Origin: Cycas panzhihuaensis
Lineage: Eukaryota > Cycadophyta
DNA: 64,000 nt
NCBI GenBank assembly: GCA_023213395.1
Contig: CM041465.1
Location: forward strand, 246,395,741-246,459,740
Direction of reading: 5' to 3'
Below the pieces are notes generated by a model. That model was not told where the DNA came from. It was given only the letters and a program-made list of their open reading frames with translations, and searched no databases. Below are positions 52,452 to 63,963 of this stretch, piece by piece. Position numbers and translations under genes: made by a program. Position 1 is the first letter of the stretch. Each line of letters starts with the position of its first letter.

Positions 52452-54503
52452 CATTATGCCTATTATTTTTTTTTTTTTATTAACCATTCAAAACCTTTTT
52501 TTTTATTTTTTGGTCACAGTGATCATTTATTCAAAACCAAGTTTTTTTTTTTAAACTGCCATTAAGGCAAAATCTTTCAACGGTCCTTTATACAAACTGC
52601 CATTAAGACAGCTTTTTTTTACATATCAGTCTACAGACTTTTTTTTACATCAAAACCTATACTTAAATGGCCATTAAGGCAGAGCTGTACTCAAAAAAAA
52701 AAAAAAAAAACTGCCATTAAAGCAGAGCCATACAAAAAAAAAACCCATAACTAAGGTCATCCTTGTAGTAAAAATCCTAATAGGCCTAAAATGCAGTATT
52801 CTACTCTGAAACTGCCATAACAAAGTTTATTTTTCTAAAGAAACCCTAACTAGGATCAAATACAAAGCTGTATGAAGATAAAGATTTTCTGGACACAAGC
52901 AAACCAAAGATACCTTCGTTGCGAGAGCCAAGAAAGCAAATAAGTACGTCTTAGTTGCAGAGCAGCAAGCAAGACCAGCCAATTTGACTCCATGCATGGG
53001 AGAGGACTCGGAGGAAGTCGAACCAGACCTGCATAAATCCTCTGGAAGCACTGCCTTCAAAGAACAAACTATAAGAAGGAGAGAGCGTTGATAGTAGGGA
53101 TGATTAAAGATAATCAGATGCAGATGAAGACACCTTCATAAATTATTGTAGCCTCCAAGATTCAGACCTGCAAGTCGATGAGCACTGCTACTATCACTCC
53201 AACGAACCTGCACAAAGTTGCAGTCACTGCCTCAAAGCCCTCGTCGACCTGCAATCGCAGTCGCCGCCTCAACGCCCTCGTCGACCTGCAAACCCAGATG
53301 TCGCCATCGCCACGAAAGTGATAAAGAAGTAGGGTTTCTACCTTTACCCACCCCCCCCCCCCCCCCTCCCATGGACCCCAAATCAAATAAAATTTTATTT
53401 TTGTGTTTTAATTAAACCGTCGGGTCCGTCCTCCAACTTTGCTTTTTTAAATTTCTTTTTTTTTTATTTTGATTTAATAAACAATACCCCCTCCCCCCTT
53501 TTTACATTATATTTTGATTTAATCCTAATACCCCCTTATCACATTAAGTTTATACCCCCCCCCCCCCCCTTAATCACATTCATAAATTAATTATAATCCC
53601 TTTTAATTAAACTACCTCCTTTTAATTAATTTTTAGTATAAATCAATCTAAAACTCTCTATAGTATACATTAATTTATAACTTAAAACTTTTGTTGAATC
53701 AACCTTTAGTAACTAAATGTAATAACCCTGATTTATAACTTAACCCTCCCTTAATCACATTAGTATATATTAATCTAAACTCTTTCCTTCTTTAAGTTAA
53801 AATTTTCATACTCCTTTTCTAATCCCTCCTTTTATATTGATTATTATAAAGCCCTTTTAATTTCACTTTAGTTTCTATCTTACTTAAGTATGTGATCTCA
53901 CTATTTCAATACATCCTAACTTTTAAATTGGTTATAAATTAATCATAAGATCTTTCTAGTAATATAGAATAGTATTACCTTACCCACACATCAAATTTTT
54001 AGGGTTAGATTCTAAGCTTTTAAATTAATTAATTATTGTCTTGTTACCTTTGTGCTTTTCTGTTAAATAATGTGTAAAATGTTATCACCTTGATACAAGA
54101 CAGTTTTTTACCTAAGTTTAGATATTTCATTAAGTTTAGTTAATAGTTGAGGGTGCTCTTTTAATCGGCCTTTTTATTAATTACAAAAATAATTATTTAC
54201 TTTAATTTTATATTTTACAAACTTTCTTAGATCTTAAACACCTAAGGGGAACTATTTATTTCTTAAATTAAGGGGGAATTTTTTCAAAAAGGGACTACTT
54301 AAGGGGATTTTTTTAGAAGTCGTTTGTTTATTCAATCTGTTTACAAACATGTGATTTTTTTCTTTAAGTACAAGTAATGCATACTAGAATATTTTCTTCA
54401 ATTATACCTATTAAAATATTAGTCTAATGATTAGTACTTTTAGTAAGTGATTATTTTTTTTTCAGTCACCTTTATATTCTTCAATCTAGAATCAAACCTC
54501 AAT
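52452..54503 (+). other. Long leader of C2
   Basis: About 2.05 kb between primer site and gag, unusually long for copia. It contains four hairpin-like repeats (52556-52725), A and T runs, a GC-rich island at 53160-53330 with a tandem repeat of about 36 bp ('CCCTCGTCGACCTGCAA' twice), and C runs at 53349-53367 and 53550-53570. No conserved protein was recognised. The open stretches 52827-53060 (-) and 53218-53415 have no motif. Confidence 0.65.
52556..52725 (+). repeat. Four palindromic repeats in C2 leader
   Basis: CTGCCATTAAGGCA (52556), CTGCCATTAAGACAG (52597), TGGCCATTAAGGCAG (52668), CTGCCATTAAAGCAG (52711). The consensus CTGCC-ATTAA-GGCAG can form a 5-bp stem. They are spaced by A or T runs. 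Confidence 0.8.
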
Positions 54504-55460
54504 ATGGCATTAATGCCAGGGGTAGTCACTTGTGTTCTAATTCCAATGTTAACCGGCTCAAACTATGCCAACTGGAGGAATTGCATATCCCATCAGCTTA
54601 AACAGCAAAAAGTATGGCGATATGTAATAGGTGAATTTCAAAAACCAAAAGTCGATGCTACTGAGAATCTTATGGTATATCTGATGAACTCAGATGTCGC
54701 ATTAGGCACCATATTAAATTCCCTTTCACCAAAAATTAGTCGGCAGTTCTATGAAAAAGATGACTTAGCCACTGTCTGGAAAACCTTGGAAGAAAAATAC
54801 GATAAGGTTGATACACATCAAGTAGCAATCCTAGAAGAGCAATTATATAATCTTATCTTTGATGACTTTACAAATGTTGAGGATTTCTTGACAAAAATCC
54901 AATCAATCAATAAAGATTTAGACAATTGTATTAAATCAAAAACCAAGGAAGGTAATATATAAAAAATAACTATGCATGTCAAAGATGATGATACGATCAT
55001 ACGTCTTGCAGTTAATAAATGACCAAAATACTTCAATCTTTACCAAGCTACCAGACAATAAGCTGGTAATCCACCCATCACATTTAATTAGCCGACAAAT
55101 CAGCTAATTGAACATCAAACAATGTTAATCAGAATAGGTGCAATAAAAGATCAATCATAGGCTTTGTTTTCTAAAACTAAGCCACAATTTAAACACAAAC
55201 AATAGAATAACAACTTTCATAATAACAATCAAAAATACCAGAAACTTCATCGAGGTTCACCATTTAATATTCACAATAATGTTAAATATTCTAGTCCAAC
55301 TAAAAACCAGAATACTTCCAATCAATACGTTTCTAATAGAGATAATGCATCTTCTTCTCAGAACTCTAGTTTTGCCTACTGTCATAAAAAAGTCCATACT
55401 ATTGATATCTGTAGAAGTAGAATAGCCTCAGAAGCATGGAAAGCTTCCAAGGGACTGTAA
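54504..55460 (+). pseudogene. C2 gag
   Basis: ATG at 54504 starts a copia-type gag: 'LTGSNYANWRNCISHQLKQQ', 'VYLMNSDVALGTILNSLSP', 'TVWKTLEEKYDKVDTHQVA', 'LTKIQSINKDLDNC'. The upstream codons of the 171-codon open stretch (from 54447) lack similarity. Stop TAA at 54960 and TGA at 55020. The zinc knuckle near 55372-55410 is 'AYCHKKVHTIDIC', with its first Cys lost. Continues in frame into protease. Confidence 0.85.
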
Positions 55461-55985
55461 AATAAACAGCAATCCTATCCTGAATCTCATTTCCAATCAA
55501 ACTCTCAATCACGATCACAAAATCATCAATTTCATAACCATTCCTTGGCAGCAACAACTTCTATGTTTGTTGTTCCTTCTAATCAACCACTGCAATGGAT
55601 CATTGACTCTGGTGTGTCCCATCATATGATTAGACACCAGAAAAACTTATCTACCTATCAATCCGAAACGAACTCTGAAGAAGAAATTTCATTCGGTAGT
55701 GGTAATCAACTTAAAGTTAAAGGATCTGGTGATGTTATCTTGAAGGATGGTTCCATCAAGGATGTTTTTTACGTACCTGGTTTGTTACCAAACCTCCTCT
55801 CAGTATATCAAATTTGCCAGAAAGTCCTTGTTGTCGAATTCTGGAAAAATAAATTTGTCATTAAAGATCCATTACATAAATTCAAACATATTGCTTCAAG
55901 ACCTGTTGATCATAATACATGTCTCTATAGCATGATTAGTTTTTAAAATAATAAATCAAAATCATTTAGTGCCTTTGTTGCTAAA
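55461..55985 (+). pseudogene. C2 protease
   Basis: 133 open codons with the active site 'WIIDSGVSHHM' near 55597-55629 (normal for copia is DSGASHH), then 'GSGNQLKVKGSGDVILKDGS' and 'VFYVPGLLPNLLSVYQ'. Active-site Asp-Ser-Gly intact. Confidence 0.88.
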
Positions 55986-57000
55986 TTTGACTCCGTTAGC
56001 AAACTTTAGCATGCAAGATTTGGCCATACTAGTTATGGCAAATTGCAATATTTAATCAAGCATGAAATAGTCCATGGTTTACCACCATTAAACACTGTTT
56101 ATGGTGTTTGTGACGCCTATATGATAGGAAAACAACACATGGATCCATTTCCACACAAAACTCAATTCTGAGTAACTGCTCCACTAGAACTTGTCCACTC
56201 TAATATATGTGGACCTTTTCATATTCCATCATATTCAGGATCTCGTTATTTCCTTACATTCATTGATGATTATTCAAGAAAATGTTGGGTTTATATACTC
56301 AAAACATGCAGTCAAGTGTTTGACATTTTCGTTGAATATAAAACATTAGAGGAAAATCAATCTAATTCAAAAATCAAAATATTCTGATCTGATAATGCTA
56401 AGAAATTTTCAAGTAAAAATTTCATCTCTCTCTGCAAATCAAATGGAATTAAATTCCAATATTCAGTTGCATATACGCCTCAACAAAATAGTGTTGTGGA
56501 ATGCAAAAACCATACTCTTGTTGAAATGACTTATTACATGTTACATGCAAAGAATCTCGATCTAAAATTATGGGCAGAAGCAATTAACTGCTCTAATTAC
56601 TTATTAAACCGTTTACCCAGTAAAAGTCTACAAAATATCACTCCAGAACAAAAATGGTTTGGAAGGAAACCATCTATTTAACACTTACGAATCTTCGGTA
56701 GTATTGCGTGGGGACATATTCCTCATGAAAAATGTAAAAAGTTAGATAAAAAAAGTCAAAAATACATCTTCGTTGGCTACAGCGAAGAAAGTAAAGCATA
56801 TAGACTTTTAGATCCAGTCACGCATAATATTTCTATTTTACGTGATGTAGTATTTGATGAAGAAGGATCTACTTCAACATCTACTTATGTAGAACTCCCT
56901 GTTGAAGACTTATTAACCAACACTCATTTGGTTGATGATTCTGAAAAACAAGTTGATTCAGACATCATAGATTCTTTATCAATTCAAGTCCAAAATTAGA
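55986..57000 (+). pseudogene. C2 integrase
   Basis: Pre-integrase zinc region 'ARFGHTSYGKLQYL' and 'VYGVCDAYMIGKQ'. Core: 'LVHSNICGPF' (first Asp now Asn), 'YFLTFIDDYSRKCWVYILK', 'SDNAKKFSS' (second Asp kept), 'AYTPQQNSVVECKNHTLVE' (Glu kept). C-terminal 'LRIFGSIAWGHIPHEKCKKL', 'IFVGYSEESKAYRLLDP', 'DVVFDEE'. Stops at about 56169, 56384 and 56680. Confidence 0.88.
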
Positions 57001-58220
57001 CTTTATCAGAACCGGTGACGTCTGATTCTTCTCTTCAACCTAGCACATCGAATCAACCTACAACCTTAGATTCAGTTACTCATAAGCAACCAACTTGGGC
57101 AACCAAAACGCTTGCTGATGTTGGATCTAATGTAGGCAACCCTACTGATACTAAGTGCACATGTGCGCAAAAGCTTCATGCAAATTTTGCTTTAATAGTA
57201 AAAATAATGGAAAATAATAATCCCAAAACTTTTAAACAAGCCAGCAACAATCCTATTTGGCAAGATGCTATACAGACCAAATTTGCTGCCTTAATTAAAA
57301 ATTCTACCTAGGATCTTATTCCATTTCCACCTGGAAAAAGTGTAGTTGGTTGTAAATGGGTTTATAGAACTAAATATAATTCAACAAGTGCAATGGAAAA
57401 TATAAAGCTCATCTTCTTGCCAAAGGATTTTCCCAAATAGATGGCATTGACTATAATGAAACCTTTGCTCTTGTTGCAAAGATGAATACAATTAAGACCA
57501 TCATTGCCCTTGCAGCCAAATTTGGTTGGGAAATCCACCAAATGGATGTTAAGAGTGCGTTCTTGAATGGTGATCTCAAAGAAGAGATCTACATGTCATA
57601 GCCACCTGGATTCATTGAAAATCCTAATTTAGTCTGTAAACTTAAAAAATCTATTTATGGTTTAAAACAAGCTCCTCGAGCTTGGTATACCAAAGTTGAT
57701 GATTACTTAATTCACATTGGATACACTAGATGTATTAGTGATCCAAATCTCTATTTTAAACGTGAAGATGAAAATCTTACCATTCTAATTCTTTATGTTG
57801 ATGACATTATTATCACTGGATCATCAACCCATAATATTCATCATCTCAAATCAACCTTAATGAGCAAATTTGAAATGACAAATTTAGGACTATTACATTA
57901 TTTTTTAGGTTTACAAATTTATCAAAATCAATCAAATATATCCCTATCCCAATCTAAGTATATTCTCGATTTACTTCAGAGGTTTAACATGGAAAATGCT
58001 AAACATGTAACCAATCCTTTACAATCAGGAGTTAAACTAACTACTAATTGTTCAACTCCGTTATGTGATCCAACTCTTTATAGACAACTTATTGGTAGTC
58101 TAATTTATCTTACACACACTCACCCTGACATTTCTTATGCTATTGCTTTATGCTCCAGATACATGCAACAACCACATGAATCTCACTGGAAAGTAGCCAA
58201 ATGAATCTTACGTTATCTAA
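57001..58220 (+). pseudogene. C2 reverse transcriptase
   Basis: 'WQDAIQTKFAALIKNST', 'VVGCKWVYRTKYN', a one-base deletion near 57393, then 'LLAKGFSQIDGIDYNETFAL', 'WEIHQMDVKSAFLNGDLKEE', 'LKKSIYGLKQAPRAWYTK', catalytic 'LYVDDIIITGSS' (about 57793-57828), 'NLGLLHYFLGLQIYQNQSNI', 'YRQLIGSLIYLTHTHPDISY'. Active site intact. A TAG at 57598 replaces the Gln of 'YMSQPPGF'. Confidence 0.92.
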
Positions 58221-58770
58221 AGAATACTATGTTTCATGGTTTAACTTATAACTTTTGTACTAAACCATTAATATTAACTAGATATACTGATTCTGATTGG
58301 GTAGGTGATTCAAATGATTATAAATCTACTTCCGGTCATGTATTTTTTATTGATTCCTCACCTATTACCTGGTCAAGCAAAAAAATATAGGCACTAGCAT
58401 TATTAACAACTGAAGCTGAATATCGAGCATTAGTCAAAGCTGGTAAAGAAGCACTTTGGCTAAAATCTCTACTCAATGAAATTGGTCTGACTCTAAACTC
58501 TTCAATTGAAATTAAAGTTGATAATCAAGGTGCAATTGCTATTGCTTCTAATCCTGTTTCACATTCTAGAACTAAACATATAGAATTACATTAGCATTTT
58601 ATACATAATCTAGTTACTGATAATATTATTTGTTTATCTTATTATCCAACAGATTTACAGATTGCCGATATACTTACAAAGTCTCTAACTGAAGTGAAGT
58701 ATTTACATCTCAGAGATTTATTAGAGATAAAAGAAGTCTCCATCAAAGGGGGGTCATCATGATGAAGATC
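58221..58770 (+). pseudogene. C2 RNase H
   Basis: 'RYTDSDWVGDSNDYKSTSGH', 'ITWSSKKI.ALALLTTEAEY', 'VDNQGAIAIASNPVSHSRTK', 'HIELH.HFIHNLV', 'LQIADILTKSL'. Catalytic residues D, E and D are present. Stops at 58388 and 58592. Confidence 0.9.
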
Positions 58771-58801
58771 TTATTTTCTCTCCAGTACAAAAGTTTACAT
58801 T

Positions 58802-58810
58802 AAAAGGGGA
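58802..58810 (+). other. C2 polypurine tract
   Basis: AAAAGGGGA just before TGTTAGATTG. Confidence 0.85.
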
Positions 58811-59245
58811 TGTTAGATTGTATAATGCAAACTTATGTAATTATTTATGTCACATGTCTAAAATAAAATTTAAGTCATTGTAATGTTTTTTATCTTAGGT
58901 TTATTTGATTAAATTTGTGGAAGGTCATTGAAATTGTGAAACTGCATTTCAATTAACCTCCTTAGTATTTAATCTCCTAAATTCCTAGAACATGTCTCCT
59001 AGGAATCTAGGAGGGCTGTCCTAATGCCTTTTTCAAAGGTTGGTTTGGTTTATAGGTAGTTTCCTTACATGGTTTTCTATTCTGTATTTTCAATAATAAA
59101 ATTAGATAACTTAGGAGGTGGTTTTTCTTCCCTAGAAGGGGTTTTCCACCTGTCAATCTGGTGTATATGTGCAGTATCATTTATTGCCTGTAATTGCTTT
59201 ACTATATGATTCTATGGTGACATTGTGCATATGCCTATTTCTACA
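58811..59245 (+). repeat. C2 3' LTR
   Basis: 435 bp, TGTTAGATTG...TTCTACA, followed by GTGGC (target duplication). Confidence 0.92.
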
Positions 59246-59250
59246 GTGGC

Positions 59251-59284
59251 AATTTTTTGTTATTGGGACCTAGTTTTCTCAACA
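59251..59284 (+). repeat. C1 5' LTR, last part
   Basis: AATTTTTTGTTATTGGGACC... to CTCAACA, the same ending as the solo LTR at 14507. Completes the LTR cut by C2. Confidence 0.85.
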
Positions 59285-59286
59285 AG

Positions 59287-59299
59287 TGGTATTAGAGCT
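59287..59299 (+). other. C1 primer binding site (initiator Met)
   Basis: TGGTATTAGAGCT, one change from TGGTATCAGAGC. Confidence 0.85.
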
Positions 59300-59356
59300 A
59301 CTTTTATTTTTGTAGTGAGTTTGCGAAAGTTTTAATGTCAGTTTTTTCTACACCAA

Positions 59357-60150
59357 ATGGAAAAACTAACGAATGTAAAGTTTAAGGTGGAGAAATTCAA
59401 TAATAAGAATAACTTCAAGTTATGGAAGTTGAAAGCATATGATGTTCTGGTACAATAGGGATTGTATAAAAATCTAGTAGGAAAATTAAAGAAACTCGTA
59501 GGGATGGATGATGATGAATGGAATGATCTAGACAAAAGGGCTCTTAGCATAATACGATTGTGCTTGGCAGATGAAGTTCTATTTAACATCGCAAGGGAGA
59601 AGATAACAATAGGATTATGGATGTGGTTGGAAGGCTTGTACATGACCAAATTAGTGACGAATTGAATCTACTTGAAGAGGTAGTAATACTTATTATGGAT
59701 GAAGGAAGGTACACAGATTCTTAATTATTTAAATATTTTCAATACTCTTATTTATTAGTTGGCTAGTATTGATGTTACAATTGACAATGAGGATAAGGCT
59801 ATTACCTTCTTATATTCATTACCAGAATCTTAGAATAATATTATCATCTTAATTAGTTTTAGCACTACATATAAATTAGACTATGATTCTGTTGTGAGTG
59901 CTTTGTTGATAGAAGAGGTGAAGAGGAAGTAGAATCTTAAAACCTCTACACAAGAAGCTATAACAACAAGGGGCATAATGATTAAGAGAGGACAAAGCTC
60001 TAGGGATACATTAAGGTCAAAGTTAAAAGGCAAGAAGAGTAAGCACAGATGTTGGCACTGCAATAAGATAAGTTACCTAAAAAAGGATTGCTATAAAATG
60101 AAGAAGTCCCAGAAAAAAGAAGATCCTACTAAGGAGGCTAATCAGGTGGA
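59357..60150 (+). pseudogene. C1 gag
   Basis: 'MEKLTNVKFKVEKFNNKNNF', 'LWKLKAYDVLVQ', stop, 'KNLVGKLKKL', 'WNDLDKRALSIIRLCLADEV', 'LWMWLEGLYMTKLVTN', 'NIFNTLIY.LASIDVTIDNE' and 'KAITFLYSLPES'. The zinc knuckle at 60050-60091 is 'CWHCNKISYLKKDC', with His replaced by Tyr. Stops replace Gln at several places. A Tnt1/Tork-like gag. Confidence 0.87.
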
Positions 60151-60570
60151 GTTGAATCAAGGTACGGATGATGATGTCTTGGTTGCTTGTAATCTTTCCC
60201 ATTATTATCATGATTGGTTATTAGATTCAAGTGCTTCACACCATATATATCCACACAAAAGTTGGTTTTCATTATACCAACCTATTGATGGTGGTAATAT
60301 ACTTATGGGAAATGATGTTTCCTGCAAGATATTGGGCATTGGTAGCATCATAATTAAAATATTTAATAGGGTAGTGAGAATATTAACTGAAGTAAGAGAT
60401 GTACCTGATCTAAAAAAGAATTTAATTTCCTTAAGTAAACTACATTCTAGTGGTTATAAGTACACATATCATGAAAGAGTCTTGAAGGTGTCAAAGGGTA
60501 CCTTGGTTGTTATAAAAGCCTTAAAGAAATGAAACCTTTATATTTTAGTGGGAAGTATAGATGTTATCCA
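60151..60570 (+). pseudogene. C1 protease
   Basis: 'DWLLDSSASHHIYPHKSWFS' near 60213-60270, with the active-site Gly replaced by Ser (DSS for DSG), then 'MGNDVSCKILGIGSIIIKIF' and 'VRDVPDLKKNLISLSKLHSS'. Part of a 184-codon open stretch (59978-60532). Confidence 0.87.
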
Positions 60571-61660
60571 TGTAGCTATAACATCAAAGATTGTAGAAGA
60601 AATAGCTCAATTATGGCATCAGAGACTTGGGCATATAAGTGAGAGAGGACTTAAGGTGCTGATGAACCATAAGTTACTACCTAACTTGAAGCTTTCAGAT
60701 TTAAATTTTTATAAGCATTATATTTTTAAAAAGTAGTGTAGACTCAGGTTTAAAGTAGCGAGTCATACTAGTAAAGGTCTTCTAGATTATATACATTCAG
60801 ATGTGTGAGGACCAACCCTTACAATATATTATGGAGGATTATTATACTTTATCAAATTTATAGATGATTACTCCAGAAAGATATGGATCTATTTTTTGAA
60901 AAAGACATTTGAAGTTTTTAGTATATTTAAGCAGTTCAAGTCTCTAGTTGAGAAGAGCATTATCAAGTCAATCAAATATTTAAGAATTGACAAAGGAGGT
61001 GAGTTCAAGCCATTGGAGTTTGATAACTATTACAGAGAAGTTGGGATCAAAAGGTATAAGACCACTAGTTATACTCCACAGTAAAATGGCATAGCTAAGC
61101 ACATGAATAGGATACTCTTAGAAAAAGCAAGAAGCATACTGAGTAATATAAGAGTGGAGCAGGGCTTGTGTGTAGAAGCTATTCAGAAAACTTATTATTT
61201 GGTAAATAGGTCACCATCACTTGCAATACACTATAAGATTCTTAAAGAGGTATGGACTAGTCATCCATGTGACTATTCAAATTTGAAAGTTTTTGGTTAT
61301 GATGCTTATGCCTTGACTAATAAAAGTCAACGTTCAAAGTTAGACCTAAAATCTAAGAGATGTATCTTTGTTAGTTATGGTAACAGAGATGGTATGAAAG
61401 GATATAGGTTATGGGATCCTACTGCCCATAAAATCACTATTAATAAAGATGTTGTTTTTGATTAATCTCTCTTTCTAAAATCAAACAGTGTAGAAGTTAA
61501 AGTAAAACAAGTGTAGAAAGCTAAACATTAATAGGTCAAGCTTTAGACACAACTATCTTTAGAAAAAACAATGCAGGAAGAGATTTTTGAAGACGAAACT
61601 ATAGCAGATTTACATGAGTATGTGGACACTCCTCCACCAACTGTTAGAAGATTTACATGA
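60571..61660 (+). pseudogene. C1 integrase
   Basis: 'LWHQRLGHISERGLKVLMNH', 'LLDYIHSDV.GPTLT', 'YFIKFIDDYSRKIWIYFLKK', 'LRIDKGGEFKPLEFDNY' (second Asp), 'SYTPQ.NGIAKHMNRILLEK' (the catalytic Glu is Lys), 'SNLKVFGYDAYALTNKSQRS', 'CIFVSYGNRDGMKGYRLWDP', 'TINKDVVFD'. Inactive by stops and loss of Glu. Confidence 0.88.
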
Positions 61661-62500
61661 GTTAGTCATCCACCTGATAGGTACAACCCTTATGTTTCTA
61701 TTACTTTGGTTTCTAATAATGGTGAGCCTACATGCTATGAGAAAGCAATAGATGATATCTATAATGAGAAGCGAAAGAGGTCTATGCAAGAAGAGATAGA
61801 TGCTTTGAAGAAAAATAATTCATGGGACTTAGTAGAACTTCTACATGGCAAGAAGACTATTAGTTTTAGGTGGGTTTCAAGAAGAAAATATATGTTGATG
61901 GAAAGGTTGACAAACACAGGGCAAGACTACTAGCTAAAGGCTTTATACATAAGGCAGATATTGATTTCATGAGATCGTTTCACCAATTATAAAACTTATT
62001 TCAATTCAAGTTCTGTTAGCATTAGTAGCTTCTCTTAATTTGGAATTAGAATAGTTAGATGTAAAATTATTTTTTCTACATAGAGATTTAGATAAAGAGA
62101 TATATATGGATCAGCTAGAAGGGTTTGTATAAGATGGCAGGAAAAGAGTTACTTGTAGGCTTAAGATATCATTGTATGGCCCGAAGCAATCACCTAACAA
62201 ATAGTATAATAAGTTTACTGTATTTATGGAGAGCCAAATTTTTAAAAGAAGTGAGTATAATCATTATGTTTACTTTAAGTTCTTAGACAATATCTTATTC
62301 ATTATCTTTGCATTGTATGTTAATGGCATGCTAGTTGTAAGCAAGAGTATGGCAGAAATCAATAAGTTAAAGGCTCAATTGGCTAGGTATTTTGATATGA
62401 AGGATCTAGAGTTGCAAAATAAATCTTAGGCATGGAGATATATAGAGATAGGAAACATGGTAAGTTATAGCTATCATAGTAGAAATATATAGAGAAGGTA
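61661..62500 (+). pseudogene. C1 reverse transcriptase
   Basis: 'YEKAIDDIYNEKRKRSMQEE', 'LKKNNSWDLVELLHGKKTIS', 'LLAKGFIHKADIDF', 'LDVKLFFLHRDLDKEIYMDQ', 'LKISLYGPKQSP', 'LYVNGMLVVSKSMAEINKLK' (the YVDD active site is YVNG). Several stops and a frameshift near 61880. Confidence 0.87.
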
Positions 62501-63250
62501 CTAGATTTGATATGGCAAATGTGAAACTAGTTATTATCCTGTTGGCTTCCTATTTCAAGATTTCTTTGAGTATGAGTCCTAGTAGTAAAGAAGAAAAGGA
62601 TTATATATCTTATGTACCTTATGCTAGTGTAGTAGGAAGTTTGATATATGATATGGTATATACAAGACCTGATATTTCACATGTAGTTGGTGTAGTTAGA
62701 AGGTTTATAGCAAATCTAAGAAAGGAACATTGGGCAGTAATGAAATGGGTGCTTCGGTATTTAAAGAGTATAAGCGACTATTGCATTACCTTTGATGGTA
62801 TAAGTAATCAAGTTTGTAGACATGTTGATTTAAACTTTATAAGAGATTTAGATAAGAGAAGGTCTACTTTGAGTTATGTGTTTACTCTTATAAATAGTAT
62901 GATTAGTTGGATGTCAAAATTGTAGAGTATAATTACATTATCAACTATAAAAGTAGAATATATTGCTATAGCACATGCTTATAAGAAAGCAATCTAATTA
63001 CAAGGTCTATTAGTTGAACTTGGAAGGAAATGGGAAAAGGTAAAAGTATTTTGTAATAGTCAAAGTGTCATTTACTTAGTAAAGAATCTAGCTTATCAAA
63101 GTAGGACAAAACATATTACTCTTAAATAGTATTTTGTTAGATAGGTTATGGAAGTAAGTGGAGTGGCACTTAAGAAGGTTAACACAAAATAGATTTATAC
63201 TAACATTATCATAAAACTATTACTATTGGAGAAGTTCAAATGGTACTTAA
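62501..63250 (+). pseudogene. C1 RT end and RNase H
   Basis: 'MSPSSKEEKDYISYVPYASV', 'VGSLIYDMVYTRPDISHVVG', 'HWAVMKWVLRYLKSISDYCI', 'HVDLNFIRDLDKRRSTLSYV', 'ISWMSKL.SIITLSTIKVEY', 'FCNSQSVIYLVKNLAYQSRT'. The first catalytic Asp region is changed (CRHVDLNF for GY.DAD). Stops present. Confidence 0.85.
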
Positions 63251-63313
63251 CTTCTCTTGGTTTGTAGAAAAGGTGATGAATGGTCCAGGAAAGGTATAAA
63301 GTAAATTGTTGTC

Positions 63314-63324
63314 AAGGTGGAGAT
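63314..63324 (+). other. C1 polypurine tract
   Basis: AAGGTGGAGAT, the usual copia form, followed by the LTR start (TATTAGATAATG, mutated TGTTAG). Confidence 0.85.
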
Positions 63325-63963
63325 TATTAGATAATGTGACAACAATGTTTTAGAGGCAAAATTTTTGACAGGTTGGCAGTGTGGTTTCCCCTCTAAACTT
63401 CTGTGGGGGAATCTAAAGGGAGCGGAAGCCTCCCTTAGCTGAGGGATGTAGGGGGAGCTAGAACCCCCCCCCCCCCCCACCCCCAACAAAGAGGGGGTTC
63501 AAGGGCGATAGCCCCTGACCTAGAAAGCTAGCACTATAAAACATATTAAATTATAAAGAGAATTAAGATTGTTCATTCAAAATACCATAGGTTTGATGAT
63601 TGAGATATATGCCTTATATAACTCTCTTATATTGCCCGATTTAGGGTGTTTTTTCATCATGTTAATAATATTCAATGTATTAGATGTACTATATTAAGAA
63701 GAGGCAGCAAGTTGTTGTTGCTGTGAGAATTTTATTACTAATTATATACATTTCTTCATTCTTGTATAATAAAGATCAATACCTTTCCTATGTGGATGTT
63801 TCCCTAACACACTACTAGGGTTTTACCATGTTATATTTGGTGTATATGTGATACTTTAGTTTTTTGATTTATTTATTGTATTATCTCTAGTTTAAGAACT
63901 TGCATGTTAAATTTCAGTTTCAATTCCTATAACTAGTTACAAAATAGTTTAGATCTTGGTGGT
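63325..63963 (+). repeat. C1 3' LTR, cut by T4
   Basis: Matches 51373-52003. Includes a C run near 63466-63483 within the G/C-rich tract. Confidence 0.9.

Larger units (their letters stand above)
52004..59245 (+). mobile_element. C2: copia element nested in C1
   Basis: 7242 bp with 435-bp LTRs (52004-52438 and 58811-59245), ends TGTTAG (TATTAG in the 5' copy) and CTACA, target duplication GTGGT/GTGGC. Gag and pol are in one frame up to about 57390, where one base is missing; the rest is open in another frame. The LTRs are very similar. It is the best preserved element here and younger than C1. Lineage within copia not assigned. Confidence 0.9.
51373..63963 (+). mobile_element. C1: copia element, Tnt1/Tork-like, interrupted
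   Basis: 5' LTR 51373-52003 continued at 59251-59284, primer site at 59287, gag 59357-60120, protease, integrase, RT, RNase H to about 63240, polypurine tract, 3' LTR 63325-63963 (cut by T4). Gag wording ('VKFKVEKFNNKNNFKLWKLK', 'WNDLDKRALSIIRLCLADEV', 'LWMWLEGLYMTK') is that of Tnt1/Tork-type copia. C2 sits within its 5' LTR. Many stops; the RT active site is lost. Confidence 0.87.

Noticed and set aside
52556-52725. CRISPR-like array of short spaced repeats
   Set aside because: Only four imperfect 15-bp repeats with A/T runs between them, in the leader of a plant copia element.
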